Positions 8,424-16,350 of a DNA stretch of 64,000 bases are shown here, in pieces. Source of the stretch: Bog-473 sp963809715 (lineage in GTDB: Bacteria; Actinomycetota; Acidimicrobiia; Acidimicrobiales; RAAP-2). Positions within the stretch are counted from its first letter, which is position 1. Each line of letters opens with the position of its first letter. A model generated the notes under the pieces. It had not been told where the DNA came from and ran no database searches. It worked only from the letters and a program-made list of their open reading frames with translations. The stretch lies in assembly GCA_963809715.1 (NCBI GenBank), contig CAWEKO010000003.1, positions 186,001-250,000 on the forward strand, read 5' to 3'. A program made the position numbers and the translations under genes.

Positions 8424-9420
8424 ACGGGGAAGTCCTCGCACGCTCGTAGTCATCGAAGTAGGCCAACACCGAATCCAGATCGGGAAACGCAGTCCCTCCC
8501 GGATCAGCCGTGACGGACCAGGTCATGGCCGCCTGGCCGAGTGCTGTACTTTCCCTAACGAGAGCCACGCTGTCCCAGTCGTAGACAGCCAAGAGGTCCT
8601 TCTCGTCGAAGCGGACGTTGCGAGCCGACCAATCCGTATGGGCCACCACAGGTGCGCTCTTGTCTTGCTGGCGCAGCGCCTTTGCTCGGCGAGCTATGTC
8701 ATCGATCCATTCGGCACCTGTTGCGGTCGTCTCGAAGTCAAAGAGTGGGCTATGAGGAACGCCATAGAGCGTGTCGCCATCGGAACGCAGCGGATGGTGC
8801 GCCAGAGGTGCCATTCGAGGCAGGCCGCTGCACAATGTGATCTGTCGAGCGAGTCCGCGGGACGACACTCTCCGCGCAGCGGCAGAGCCACCAGGACGCA
8901 CGCCCGGGTCGGGGAGCCAGGTCTCAACAACAGCGAGATTGGGGCGCCCTTCACGGATCTGGGTCGGACGGCCGAGAGGACGAGGGCACGGAATACCCCC
9001 CTTCGCCACGCGGTCCTCGACGGCCTGCACAGCGGCCAGCAGCGGTACGTCCCAACGACTCTGGTACGCCTTGATGACCACATCGTCGCCAGACTCGAGC
9101 TTGACCCCGAGCACACATCCGGCCGAGGCCAGATAGAACAAGCAGCCCGCTGGACCGGCGCCACACTCACGGACGCAAAACGAATTGAAGGTCTCCGCAA
9201 TCTCTCGGGGATCATCTGTCCCAAGCACGTCACTCTCTATCGCGCCGGCGCCATTCCCAGCCCATCGGGAGAAGTGATCCTCAACGAGTTCCTCGACCGA
9301 CGGCACGAGACCATGATGACAGCAGCAGCTCGCATTCTCGGAACTGCCCCGTACGACGCTGCCGGGACGGGTGCCACCGTTCGGCACCCTGGGCACGGTC
9401 GCAGGGGGCCTAGCAGCCAC
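8260..9420 (-). CDS. APH-family phosphotransferase
   Basis: A kinase-fold phosphotransferase of up to 386 residues. The catalytic loop is VVAHTDWSARNVRF and the metal-binding motif VYDWDSVAL. The N-lobe segment DDVVIKAYQSRWD carries the likely ATP-binding lysine. The first 38 residues of the longest frame are low-complexity, and a GTG at 9306 (VPSVEELVEDHF) is an equally good or better start. The 3' end overlaps the tail of the convergent YrhB-like frame. Substrate unknown. It is a different subfamily from the kinase-like protein at 6936. Confidence 0.82.
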   Translation of the reverse strand: MAARPPATVPRVPNGGTRPGSVVRGSSENASCCCHHGLVPSVEELVEDHFSRWAGNGAGAIESDVLGTDDPREIAETFNSFCVRECGAGPAGCLFYLASAGCVLGVKLESGDDVVIKAYQSRWDVPLLAAVQAVEDRVAKGGIPCPRPLGRPTQIREGRPNLAVVETWLPDPGVRPGGSAAARRVSSRGLARQITLCSGLPRMAPLAHHPLRSDGDTLYGVPHSPLFDFETTATGAEWIDDIARRAKALRQQDKSAPVVAHTDWSARNVRFDEKDLLAVYDWDSVALVRESTALGQAAMTWSVTADPGGTAFPDLDSVLAYFDDYERARTSPFTSRQRRAAHGAAAYVLAYAARCEHSLAVRGLARPDQDAARLRLADLGEVLIDG

Positions 9421-9456
9421 TCGGTATCCGGCACTACCGGGCGGTTAGGGACCTAG

Positions 9457-9474
9457 CGCAGGCTTACGCCTGCG
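9457..9474. other. Hairpin flanked by GACCTAGC direct repeats
   Basis: A perfect 7-bp stem (CGCAGGC/GCCTGCG) with a 4-nt loop. It is bracketed by the octamer GACCTAGC at 9450-9457 and 9478-9485. It lies between the 3' end of the cyclase fusion (9507) and the start of the kinase-like gene, so it may terminate the former. No T-tract is present. Confidence 0.5.
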
Positions 9475-9506
9475 TGCGACCTAGCACTGGCAAAGCTCGT
9501 CCGTCC

Positions 9507-10868
9507 TCATTCATCCACGGCGAAAAGGCGCCAGCTGCCGGGCACGCCCTTCAACTCATGTTCGCCGCGATCGGTGAAGGTCAATCCTGAGCCCGCCAGT
9601 AGGTCCTTTACCGTGTTCGAGACAACGATTTCACCACCGTTGGCCTTAGCCGCCACTCGGGCGCCAATGTGAACTGCGAGCCCGCCGATCCGCTCTCCTC
9701 GCACCTCCACTTCACCCGTGTGCACACCGGCGCGGTCCGCCAAGCCGATGCCATCCATGGAATCACTTATGGCACGAGCGCAGCGGATGGCTCGACCCGG
9801 CCCATCGAAGGTTGCGAGGAAGCCGTCGCCCGCCGTGTCGACCTCCCGTCCGCCAAATCGGGCCAGCTCGCGGCGGACAATGGCGTCATGCTCGTCCAGT
9901 AGCGCGCGCCAGAGTCGATCACCGAGTGCAGATGCCCGTGCGGTGGAGCCCACGATGTCGGTGAATAGCACCGTGGCGAGCATTCGATCGGGGTCAGCCA
10001 AGGATCGGGCGCCGGTCAGGAACTCCTCGATCTCTTCTATTGCCTCGTCCGCGTTTTCGGTGAACCACAAGTGGTCGGCCCCGGCCATCTCCACATATCT
10101 GGCATTTGGGATGTTGGAGGCCAGATAAATGCCGAGCTCAGGCGGAGCGATCTGATTCTGCGCGCGGTGCAGTATCAGAGTTGGAGCCTGGATGGACGGC
10201 AATGCCTCGCGCACGTCGGTAAGCACCGTCTGTCGGTAGTAGTGAGCCACGGCACCTGGCGAGATCGCAGCCCGTCCGCTGCGGACGAACCGCTCGGCGA
10301 ACCGTGCATTGCTTGCCTGGCTGGGTGCCAAGTAAGCGACGTGGTTGGCATCGCCTGTAGCCCATGATTGGGCCTGGAGATTGACGACCTCGAGGAGCTG
10401 GTCCTCCGAGGCTCCCCACGGATAGTCAGCGGCGGCAGTCAATCTGGCCGCGGCATTGCAGAGCACCAGTGCGCGACATCGTTGTGGATGGCTTGCGGCT
10501 AGGAGGAGGGCAAGCGGCCCACCGTCATTGAATCCGAGAATGACCGCTTCTTCTGACTCAGCAGCATCCATGACTGCGCAGATGTCAGCCACTTGGGTTT
10601 CGAGGTCGGGCATCCGATCGAGCGGCACCGGATCCGACAGTCCCGTACCACGGCGGTCGAAGATGATGAGGCGCCCGATAGTGGCAAGCCGCCGCCACTG
10701 GCGCGCTAGTTCCGGGATGTCCCAGAACAGCTCGACGTGATGCACCCAGGATTCGATCAGGACGAGATCGAGAGGTCCCTGGCCCACGACCTGGTAGGCG
10801 ATATGGACATCGCCGTTCTTCGCGTACTGGGTCGTTGGCAGGGCGGTCACGGCACTACAGCTTGGCAC
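9507..10868 (-). CDS. Alpha/beta-hydrolase fused to class III adenylate/guanylate cyclase
   Basis: Two domains in 453 residues, the arrangement of mycobacterial LipJ/Rv1900c-type proteins. Residues ~15-285 form an alpha/beta-hydrolase with the oxyanion/strand motif DRRGTGLSDP (71-80) and a late His in GADHLWF (about 266). The nucleophile elbow reads GFNDGG (112-117), so Asn114 replaces the catalytic serine and hydrolysis is unlikely. Residues ~295-453 form a cyclase homology domain with FTDIVGST (302-309) and DTAGDGFLATFDG. The usual substrate-specifying Lys and the VN.AAR motif are altered to VDTAGD and VHIGARV. The role may be sensing coupled to weak or altered cyclase activity. Confidence 0.92.
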   Translation of the reverse strand: MPSCSAVTALPTTQYAKNGDVHIAYQVVGQGPLDLVLIESWVHHVELFWDIPELARQWRRLATIGRLIIFDRRGTGLSDPVPLDRMPDLETQVADICAVMDAAESEEAVILGFNDGGPLALLLAASHPQRCRALVLCNAAARLTAAADYPWGASEDQLLEVVNLQAQSWATGDANHVAYLAPSQASNARFAERFVRSGRAAISPGAVAHYYRQTVLTDVREALPSIQAPTLILHRAQNQIAPPELGIYLASNIPNARYVEMAGADHLWFTENADEAIEEIEEFLTGARSLADPDRMLATVLFTDIVGSTARASALGDRLWRALLDEHDAIVRRELARFGGREVDTAGDGFLATFDGPGRAIRCARAISDSMDGIGLADRAGVHTGEVEVRGERIGGLAVHIGARVAAKANGGEIVVSNTVKDLLAGSGLTFTDRGEHELKGVPGSWRLFAVDE

Positions 10869-11141
10869 GTCTCCGCGACGTCATTCCAAGGTAGCTACGA
10901 CGCTCGGTATGAGCCGTGGGCGAGCGCTCAGGTCCCAGGGCCACCCGCACGCAAACGTCGACCCCTTGCGATCCGATCGCTTCGGACGTACGGGATCAGC
11001 GCGTCCCAGAGCGACAGCCGAGATCTTTGGCATTCCAAGCAGCAGGACCCTTGGGCCAGCGTGACGACGAGCGCCTGCTCCATCGGCTTCCCGAGGTGGA
11101 ACAACGAGCAGGGGTCCGAGGCCCTCGCATAGATTTCGTCC

Positions 11142-11816
11142 ATGGAAAACGCGGCCGTTCGAGAGTTCACCGGAATCCACAACATGATTCGAGGACTCGT
11201 GCGACTCTTGGAGTCGGCGGTCTCAGCGGCGAAACCCGGCGACACCAACCAGATGAAGGTCCTTTCTGAGTTGGGCTTGTTCGCCGTCGCCGGTTCTCAC
11301 TTTCATCACGGCTCGGAAGACGACTATTTCTGGCCGGCGATTGTGAAAAACGGCGCTGACGAGTCCCTTCTGGAACCACTGGTCAAGGAACACCATTTGA
11401 TTGTCTCACTGCTCGACGAAATGGAGAATGCCTTTCAAGGCCTTAGGAACCGGGTCTCAGATGCCCAGGCCATCGACTCTCTCCGCGTGCTCGTGGGCCG
11501 CTTCAAGCACGACATGTTGACTCACCTCGACCATGAAGAACCGATCTTCTTCCCGTTGCTCGCCAAGTACATGCCGGACGCCGAGTCTGAGCGGCTAGGC
11601 GCCGATCTCGCCAAAAAGACGCCACGCAAGGGCATATCTTGGCTTATCGGTGCGGTCGAGTATGGAATGACCAAGGAACAGGCGACCGAGTTCCTGGCTA
11701 CGCTCCCAAAGCCAATCCAATGGATTCGCCCTTTGTTGTTACGTAAGTACAAAAGTCGTTGTGGCGTCATCGGCGTCGATCCTGCTACTCCATCGCAGCA
11801 CGAGGGCGGCCCGTAG
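11142..11816 (+). CDS. Hemerythrin HHE-domain protein
   Basis: 224 residues with the four-helix hemerythrin-like pattern: an early His in FTGIHNMIRG, then HFHHGSEDDYFWP, KEHHLIVSLLDE and THLDHEEPIFFP. These supply the His and Glu ligands of a non-heme di-iron site used for oxygen or NO/ROS sensing or storage. Cytoplasmic, with no signal peptide. It is divergent from the cyclase fusion, and about 270 bp between them have no further gene. The C-terminal ~60 residues are outside the four-helix core. Confidence 0.88.
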   Translation: MENAAVREFTGIHNMIRGLVRLLESAVSAAKPGDTNQMKVLSELGLFAVAGSHFHHGSEDDYFWPAIVKNGADESLLEPLVKEHHLIVSLLDEMENAFQGLRNRVSDAQAIDSLRVLVGRFKHDMLTHLDHEEPIFFPLLAKYMPDAESERLGADLAKKTPRKGISWLIGAVEYGMTKEQATEFLATLPKPIQWIRPLLLRKYKSRCGVIGVDPATPSQHEGGP

Positions 11817-11923
11817 AGTTACCGCCACCGTTGCATCAGGGAAGTGCCGATACCGAGCAGGTCCGAGAGTGCCCCCTATCGACGGCCCCTGGGCGCAACC
11901 GAACGGCACTAGCGTTGGTTGCC

Positions 11924-12412
11924 GTGCCCTCTTACCACCTCGAAGAACGCGACAGCACCTGGTTGGCCCAGGCGCCCCTGGTGGTGTCCAACGAAGTGTC
12001 GGTACCCGCGTCGTCCGATCAGGTCTTCGCCGTGCTGGCCGACATTGGCAACTGGCAAGCCTGGTGCACTGGCGTGAGCGAGACCGTCGTCGTCGGTCCA
12101 TTGACAACAGGGGTCGGCGCAAGGCGGAAAGTAAAGGCCGGAGGAGTTCGCTTCGAGGAGCGTTTTGTGACCTGGGAGGACGGCGTGCGGGTCACCTTCT
12201 CGGGTCTGACCACATCTGCTCCGGGTTTCCGCTCACTTGTGGAGGATTGGGCCGTCGTGCCGGACCTTGCGGATCCGACGAGGTCGGTGTTGACCCAGAC
12301 CATGGGTGTCGCACTGAGTGGCATTTTGCGGCCGCTGGGAGGCCTTATTCGTTGGTATCTCCAACGTGCGACCCGCCGAGGCGCCCTAGGAATGGCGAAG
12401 CACTTCGCTTAG
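11924..12412 (+). CDS. SRPBCC-family protein (polyketide cyclase/dehydrase-like)
   Basis: About 162 residues with the START/SRPBCC pattern: VSNEVSVPASSDQVFAVLAD near the N-terminus, then NWQAWCTGV, FEERFVTWEDGVRVTF in the central sheet, and a long C-terminal helix ending RRGALGMAKHFA. These proteins bind hydrophobic ligands or act as cyclases and dehydratases; the function here is unknown. The frame is open from 11759 and would overlap the hemerythrin gene. GTG 11924 or TTG 11915 is a more likely start because the domain opens ~20 residues later. The recombinase genes begin 54 bp downstream. Confidence 0.75.
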   Translation: MPSYHLEERDSTWLAQAPLVVSNEVSVPASSDQVFAVLADIGNWQAWCTGVSETVVVGPLTTGVGARRKVKAGGVRFEERFVTWEDGVRVTFSGLTTSAPGFRSLVEDWAVVPDLADPTRSVLTQTMGVALSGILRPLGGLIRWYLQRATRRGALGMAKHFA

Positions 12413-12465
12413 CCGTCGACCACGCGGATCATGTGAATCAGCAACGAGCCGCCGTCGATTGAAGT

Positions 12466-13122
12466 ATGGACAGACCTGATCGACACCCCGGCATAGCTGT
12501 TGGTGCGATTGGGACTGCCCCCATCCGCCGGGAGGGTGTCACGGTGCGCATCTTGAACCCCGACGAAGTCGAGGCGCTCATGGCGGCCCTGCGCACCGAT
12601 CGGGACCGGGCCATGGCCCAGGCCATGCTGCTCGGCGGTCTGCGCCGTGGCGAAGTGCTGAGGCTGCGACTCGAGGACCTTCGTCTGGGCGAATGGCGGG
12701 TCTTCATCGCCGAGGGCAAGGGCGGCCATCAACGGCTCGTCCCGATCTCTCCGACCTTCTTCGCCACGGTGGCCGATTACATGAACAAGGAGCGACCACC
12801 CGATGCGTCGACTGATCGGCTCTTCGTCTCGCTCAAGGGTCCGAGGCGGGGCCAGGCGCTCTCGACCGAGGGGATCATCGAGATCTTCAGTGCAGCACGC
12901 AGGCGAGCCGGACTCGCCCACGGCACCTGCCATGAGCTCCGCCATACCTGCTTCACGAGATTGCGCGAGGGAGGCATGGCCATCGAAGCCGTCCAGGCCC
13001 AGGCCGGTCACCGCTCGATCGCGTCGACGAGGATCTACCTCCACCTCAGCATCGACTGGCTGGCCGAGGAGTACCGCAAGGCCATGGAATCCCTCCACGC
13101 ACCGGTGGAGGTGGCCCGATGA
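12466..13122 (+). CDS. Tyrosine recombinase, catalytic domain only (N-terminally truncated)
   Basis: Site-specific recombinase of the lambda-integrase class. All catalytic residues are visible: Arg60 (GGLRRGEVLRL), Lys85 (EGKGGHQ), the box HELRH (156-160), His182 (AGHRS) and the nucleophile Tyr191 (TRIYLHL). At 218 residues it is short. The sequence opens in the linker (RILNPDEVEALM) that normally follows a ~100-residue core-binding domain, and an in-frame stop lies immediately upstream. The DNA-binding half is therefore missing and the gene is probably a remnant, or works only with its partner. It overlaps the next recombinase by 4 bp, as in paired or trio recombinase elements. Confidence 0.88.
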   Translation: MDRPDRHPGIAVGAIGTAPIRREGVTVRILNPDEVEALMAALRTDRDRAMAQAMLLGGLRRGEVLRLRLEDLRLGEWRVFIAEGKGGHQRLVPISPTFFATVADYMNKERPPDASTDRLFVSLKGPRRGQALSTEGIIEIFSAARRRAGLAHGTCHELRHTCFTRLREGGMAIEAVQAQAGHRSIASTRIYLHLSIDWLAEEYRKAMESLHAPVEVAR

Positions 13123-14396
13123 GCGCCCTTCCCAAGTCATCAGAGATCCCGTCGCCGTGGTGGAGCACGATGCAGTTCCCCTGGGCCGAGATTGCCCGCA
13201 GGGCACCGGTGATGGTGGCCACGATGGCCGCCTACCTGGACCAACTCGGCGTCTCGGCCCGTCCGGCCACGGTGGGTGCTGCCGATCAGGCACTGCGTCA
13301 CTTCGCCGGCCAGGTCACCGAGGCCGACCCGACCTGCACCTCCATGGCCGCCGTCGAGCGCCGTCACATCGAGGCACACAAGCTGTGGCTGGCCGCTCGG
13401 CCGGGCAAGACCGGGAAGCCTCTCGCCGCCGTCACCATTCGCCATCGACTCGGAACGCTGCGCACCTTCTTCGAGCGATTGCGGGACTGGGACTACGACG
13501 ACGCTCCGACCAAGACGTTGATCTTCCCCGGCGACTTCCCCCAGGCCGACGAACCGTTGCCCAAGTTCCTCGACGACCCGACCATGGAGAAGTTCACTGC
13601 CGCATTGGCGAACGATCCCGATCCACGACGACGGGTCATGGTCGAGATCCTGGCTCAGACCGGCATCCGGGTGGGTGAGCTCTCCGGGCTCGACGACAAG
13701 GCCGTGACCTTGCTCGGCGACACCTTCTCGTTGCGCATCCCGGTCGGCAAGTTGCACAACGACCGCTATGTGCCGATCGGACCCGAACTGGTCCAACTGA
13801 TCGCCGACTACCAGAGGTTCCGGGGACCGAGTCGCTCGGGGCGTTTGGTCGAGCGCGACGATGGGCGGCCCTTCGATCGTCGCACCGTCCATCGCTACGT
13901 CGAACGAGTGGCCAAGCGTGCCGGTGTCGGCCACGTCCATCCTCATCAGCTCCGTCACACCCTCGCCACCCGAATGATCAACCGGGGCATGAGCCTCGAA
14001 GCCATCGCCGCCCTGCTCGGTCACCGCTCAATGCGCATGACGCTGACCTATGCCCGCATCTCGAACCGGACGGTGGCCGAGGAGTACTTCAGGGTCACCC
14101 AGGCCGTCGAGGCGAGCTACGAGAGCGGCGAAGCGCTCCCGGCCAGTGTCGAGGGAGCCAACATGCGTCGCATCGCCGCCGAGCATCGCCGTCTCTTGGG
14201 CAATGGTCACTGCACTCGGCCGACCGGGCTCGACTGCACCTTCGAGTCGGTCTGCGAACGCTGCGGCTTCTTCGAGACTGGGCCCCAGTTCCTGACCATC
14301 CTGCGCCGCCAGCGAGACGACGCCGATCGCCACGGCCAAGGGGACCGGGCTCAGCTACTCGAGGGGTTCATCGAAGAGATCGACGCCGACGGCTGA
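13119..14396 (+). CDS. Tyrosine recombinase with C-terminal Cys-rich tail
   Basis: Full-length tyrosine recombinase, 425 residues. Residues ~30-130 are the core-binding domain (AAYLDQLGVS, VTIRHRLGTLRTFFERL). The catalytic domain has Arg184 (TGIRVGELSGL), Lys211, the box HPHQLRH (274-280), His302 (LLGHRS) and Tyr311 (LTYARIS). After the catalytic core, cysteines 365, 373, 379 and 382 (GHCTRPTGLDC, CERC) could bind zinc, a tail seen in Tn554/RIT-like multi-recombinase elements. It starts inside the stop region of the preceding recombinase (ATGA overlap). Its last codons begin a 75-bp repeat also present at 6845. Confidence 0.93.
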   Translation: MSALPKSSEIPSPWWSTMQFPWAEIARRAPVMVATMAAYLDQLGVSARPATVGAADQALRHFAGQVTEADPTCTSMAAVERRHIEAHKLWLAARPGKTGKPLAAVTIRHRLGTLRTFFERLRDWDYDDAPTKTLIFPGDFPQADEPLPKFLDDPTMEKFTAALANDPDPRRRVMVEILAQTGIRVGELSGLDDKAVTLLGDTFSLRIPVGKLHNDRYVPIGPELVQLIADYQRFRGPSRSGRLVERDDGRPFDRRTVHRYVERVAKRAGVGHVHPHQLRHTLATRMINRGMSLEAIAALLGHRSMRMTLTYARISNRTVAEEYFRVTQAVEASYESGEALPASVEGANMRRIAAEHRRLLGNGHCTRPTGLDCTFESVCERCGFFETGPQFLTILRRQRDDADRHGQGDRAQLLEGFIEEIDADG

Positions 14397-14465
14397 ATGT
14401 GGTTCGATGACGCTCAGCCCAGGCCCGGTGGATCACCCATGTAATCGCACGACTGGGACAGGGTG
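14390..14465 (+). repeat. 75-bp repeat at the end of the recombinase pair
   Basis: Partner of the repeat at 6845-6919. It starts in the final codons of the second recombinase and continues ~70 bp past the stop. It is a candidate element terminus. Confidence 0.75.
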
Positions 14466-14887
14466 TCAGCCGACAAACTCGGCAACGAATGCTTCCTGTT
14501 GGGCGGTCTCGACAGCGTGAGCGCAGACTGGCGATACAAGTAACATCCCGACGTTCACGAAGGCGAAGTTCAGGAACTGCATCGTCAACGCGACGCCGAT
14601 CAGCGCCAACGATCCCATCAGCTTTCCCCTGACGAAGACGAGGGATGGGAAGAGCATCACGCAGGTGAAGGTCGGCCAGCTCAATAGCGCGGGAGATGGC
14701 TTCGCAGCGACATTTGAGCATCACTGATCCAGGGGCTATCCGCGGTCAAGGCTGCCCCAGCACGCCGGGACTGGGGCCTCAGTTAGCGCGACGACTCGTG
14801 CTGCCAGATAGCTTTTGCTCCGCGAGAGTTGCCAGCCAAAAGAGGTAGCATTCGCTGCGTCCACGAGGTGCGAAGGGGAGAAAAGAG
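14397..14887. other. Mostly non-coding stretch after the recombinases
   Basis: Apart from the repeat at its left end there is no convincing gene. A 72-codon minus-strand frame (14466-14684) encodes a hydrophobic segment (RGKLMGSLALIGVAL, FVNVGMLLV) that could be a decayed membrane-protein fragment. The last ~60 bp carry the promoter and a good ribosome site (GGGGAG) of the VOC gene. Confidence 0.4.
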
Positions 14888-15280
14888 ATGCCTGAGTTCC
14901 CTGCGATTACTCACGTGGCGCTAACGGTTACGAGCCTTGAACGGAGTGTGCCTTGGTACAAGGATCTGTTCGGCTCGGACCCGATCCTTGACGAGGACAC
15001 AGGTCCGTTCCAGCGCGTCGCTTGGCTTACCGGCGGCACAATCGTTGGCGTAACTCAGTTCCCTGACTTGGACAGCACTGAGCCGTTCAACGAGCGGCGG
15101 CCGGGGCTCGATCATCTGGCTTTCGGCTGTGCCAACCGCGATGAATTAAAGGCATGGGAAATCCGTCTGAACGAACTCGGCATCCCCAACGGTGGCATCG
15201 TGGACACGCCTTACTATTCGGCATTGTCGTTTCGAGATCCCGACAACATCGCACTTGAGTTCTTCGCACCCCGGGGCTAA
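14888..15280 (+). CDS. VOC/glyoxalase-family protein
   Basis: 130 residues forming one complete vicinal-oxygen-chelate unit, two beta-alpha-beta-beta-beta modules: ITHVALTVTSLERSVPWYKDL at the N-terminus, PGLDHLAFGC in the middle and LSFRDPDNIALEFFAP at the C-terminus. His in THVAL, His in LDHLAF and Glu in ALEFFAP are the usual metal ligands. The reaction is not assignable (glyoxalase, dioxygenase or resistance type). GGGGAG lies 7 nt before the ATG. It stands just after the recombinases, at the edge of the repeat-separated array. Confidence 0.85.
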   Translation: MPEFPAITHVALTVTSLERSVPWYKDLFGSDPILDEDTGPFQRVAWLTGGTIVGVTQFPDLDSTEPFNERRPGLDHLAFGCANRDELKAWEIRLNELGIPNGGIVDTPYYSALSFRDPDNIALEFFAPRG

Positions 15281-15320
15281 GACCGGCGGAGTATCCGACT
15301 GCTTATAGGCCATCCCATAC

Positions 15321-15383
15321 CGCCGGGAAGGTGGGACAGTCGCCACTCCGATGGTGTGGCCCGACCGAGCCAGAACACGGCTA
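15321..15383 (-). repeat. Cassette-boundary repeat, site A
   Basis: Read on the minus strand it runs from the stop codon of a truncated lipoprotein fragment (TAGCCGT) to CCCACCTTCCCGGCG. It can fold as an imperfect hairpin, GCCG..TGG..GTCG-CC-CCAC / GTGGCGAC..CCA..CGGC. It is almost identical to site B. Sequence identity with the site B region ends abruptly at its CGGCG end. Confidence 0.7.
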
Positions 15384-15513
15384 GCCCGATGTGGTTGACG
15401 GCGCGGGTGCGGGTATCGCGATGGGCTGTGGCGGTTCAGGGGTGACGGGCGAAATGTAGATTCCGCACAAGATTGCAATCGAACCGAAAGAGTTGGCAGC
15501 CGTAACTTCTACC
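15381..15513 (-). pseudogene. Fragment of a DUF4232-like lipoprotein gene
   Basis: Encodes only the C-terminal ~44 residues (SVEVTAANSFGSIAIL, ILCGIYISPVTPEPP, PAPAPSTTSG) of the lipoprotein found complete at 18436-19110. The 192-bp segment 15321-15512 matches 18376-18567 with about four mismatches. No start or signal peptide remains. It appears to be what is left after partial loss of a duplicated cassette. Confidence 0.85.
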
Positions 15514-15623
15514 GATTGGCAGACCTTGGTCCGTAGGCGAGGATAGGAAGCGCAGCGGAGCCGTACCTGCGCTAGGTGGGTCGGATCCAAGTAGCGGTCC
15601 CCACCAAGGAAGGGAGAAGACAG

Positions 15624-16049
15624 ATGGCAAAGGACAAAACAAAAAAGGCGAAGGGAGGCACGATCCCCCCGGGTGGCGAATCGCTCGGCTTGCATTGGCT
15701 CGACGACGTGGCCGCCCACGACTTCGACGCCGCATCGGCATACCTGTCATTGAAATTCGATGAGAAACAGGCGGCGGCTGCCGTCGGACGCCTTCGCAAG
15801 GCTGTGGTCACCCGCCGTCGGGCCAACGACATCTTGCGCGCTTGCAACCTTGTGGCCTTGCCTTTGGACGACGCCGGTGTGCGCCGTGACCTGCTCAACG
15901 CCGCCTCTGGCAAGCGGCTCAGTCCCGTGCTCGTCGTCTCCACGGGTGATGGTGGTGACATCGCCGACGGGTACCACCGGGTCTCCCTGGCGTACCACCT
16001 CGACCCCTTCGGTGACGTCCCCTTGCGCATCGGCGCCGCTCCTTCCTGA
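15624..16049 (+). CDS. ParB-like conserved protein of unknown function
   Basis: 141 residues from ATG 15624, preceded by AAGGGAG. A lysine-rich start (MAKDKTKKAKGG) is followed by ESLGLHWLDDVAAHDFDAA and then a helical stretch (AVGRLRKAVVTRRRANDILRA). The C-terminal half has LSPVLVVSTGDG and DIADGYHRVSLAYHL, which resembles the DGHHR signature of ParB/sulfiredoxin-like folds. Small stand-alone proteins of this type are widespread but uncharacterised as far as I know. A longer frame from 15576 exists, but the ribosome site favours 15624. Confidence 0.75.
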   Translation: MAKDKTKKAKGGTIPPGGESLGLHWLDDVAAHDFDAASAYLSLKFDEKQAAAAVGRLRKAVVTRRRANDILRACNLVALPLDDAGVRRDLLNAASGKRLSPVLVVSTGDGGDIADGYHRVSLAYHLDPFGDVPLRIGAAPS

Positions 16050-16350
16050 TCCTCGAGCTGCCGACGCTGTCCACCCAGTGATTGGGACCATCCGGCATAT
16101 GGGTTGGGGGACCTGAACATTCCTGAACTGGGTGCCAGTCCCAGATCAGGAGCAGGCACTTCGGGGCGCGTGGACAAGCCCTCGCCAATGTGTGCCTGAG
16201 TCGCAGTCCAACTGGCCACCAAACGCAGACCGCCCTCGCTTGTCGAGCCGTGGCTCTTCGGAAACGTGTGGGATGTGCCCAGAGCAGATGGCAGGAATCG
16301 TCGTGTAGGTGTCCTTGACGACATTTCGTTCTCGGGCAACGCTGAGGCAT
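16050..16350. other. Gap with no recognisable gene
   Basis: I see no supported coding region. The stretch carries short inverted sequence around 16075-16145 (CAGTGATTGGGACC, TGGGTGCCAGTCCCAG) but no clear boundary repeat. The promoter of the DJ-1 remnant presumably lies near its right end. Confidence 0.4.

Noticed and set aside
8182..9456. Long plus-strand open frame opposite the kinase gene at 8260
   Set aside because: Composition is not protein-like and the opposite strand carries intact kinase motifs.
12526..12546. Match to the boundary-repeat end (CCGCCGGGAGGGTGTCAC) inside the first recombinase
   Set aside because: It is explained by codons of the recombinase linker (RREGVT) and lacks the rest of the site; kept only as a possible coincidence.
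14466..14684. Small membrane protein gene on the minus strand
   Set aside because: Hydrophobic and open, but without a convincing start, ribosome site or known family; treated as a possible decayed fragment within the non-coding stretch.
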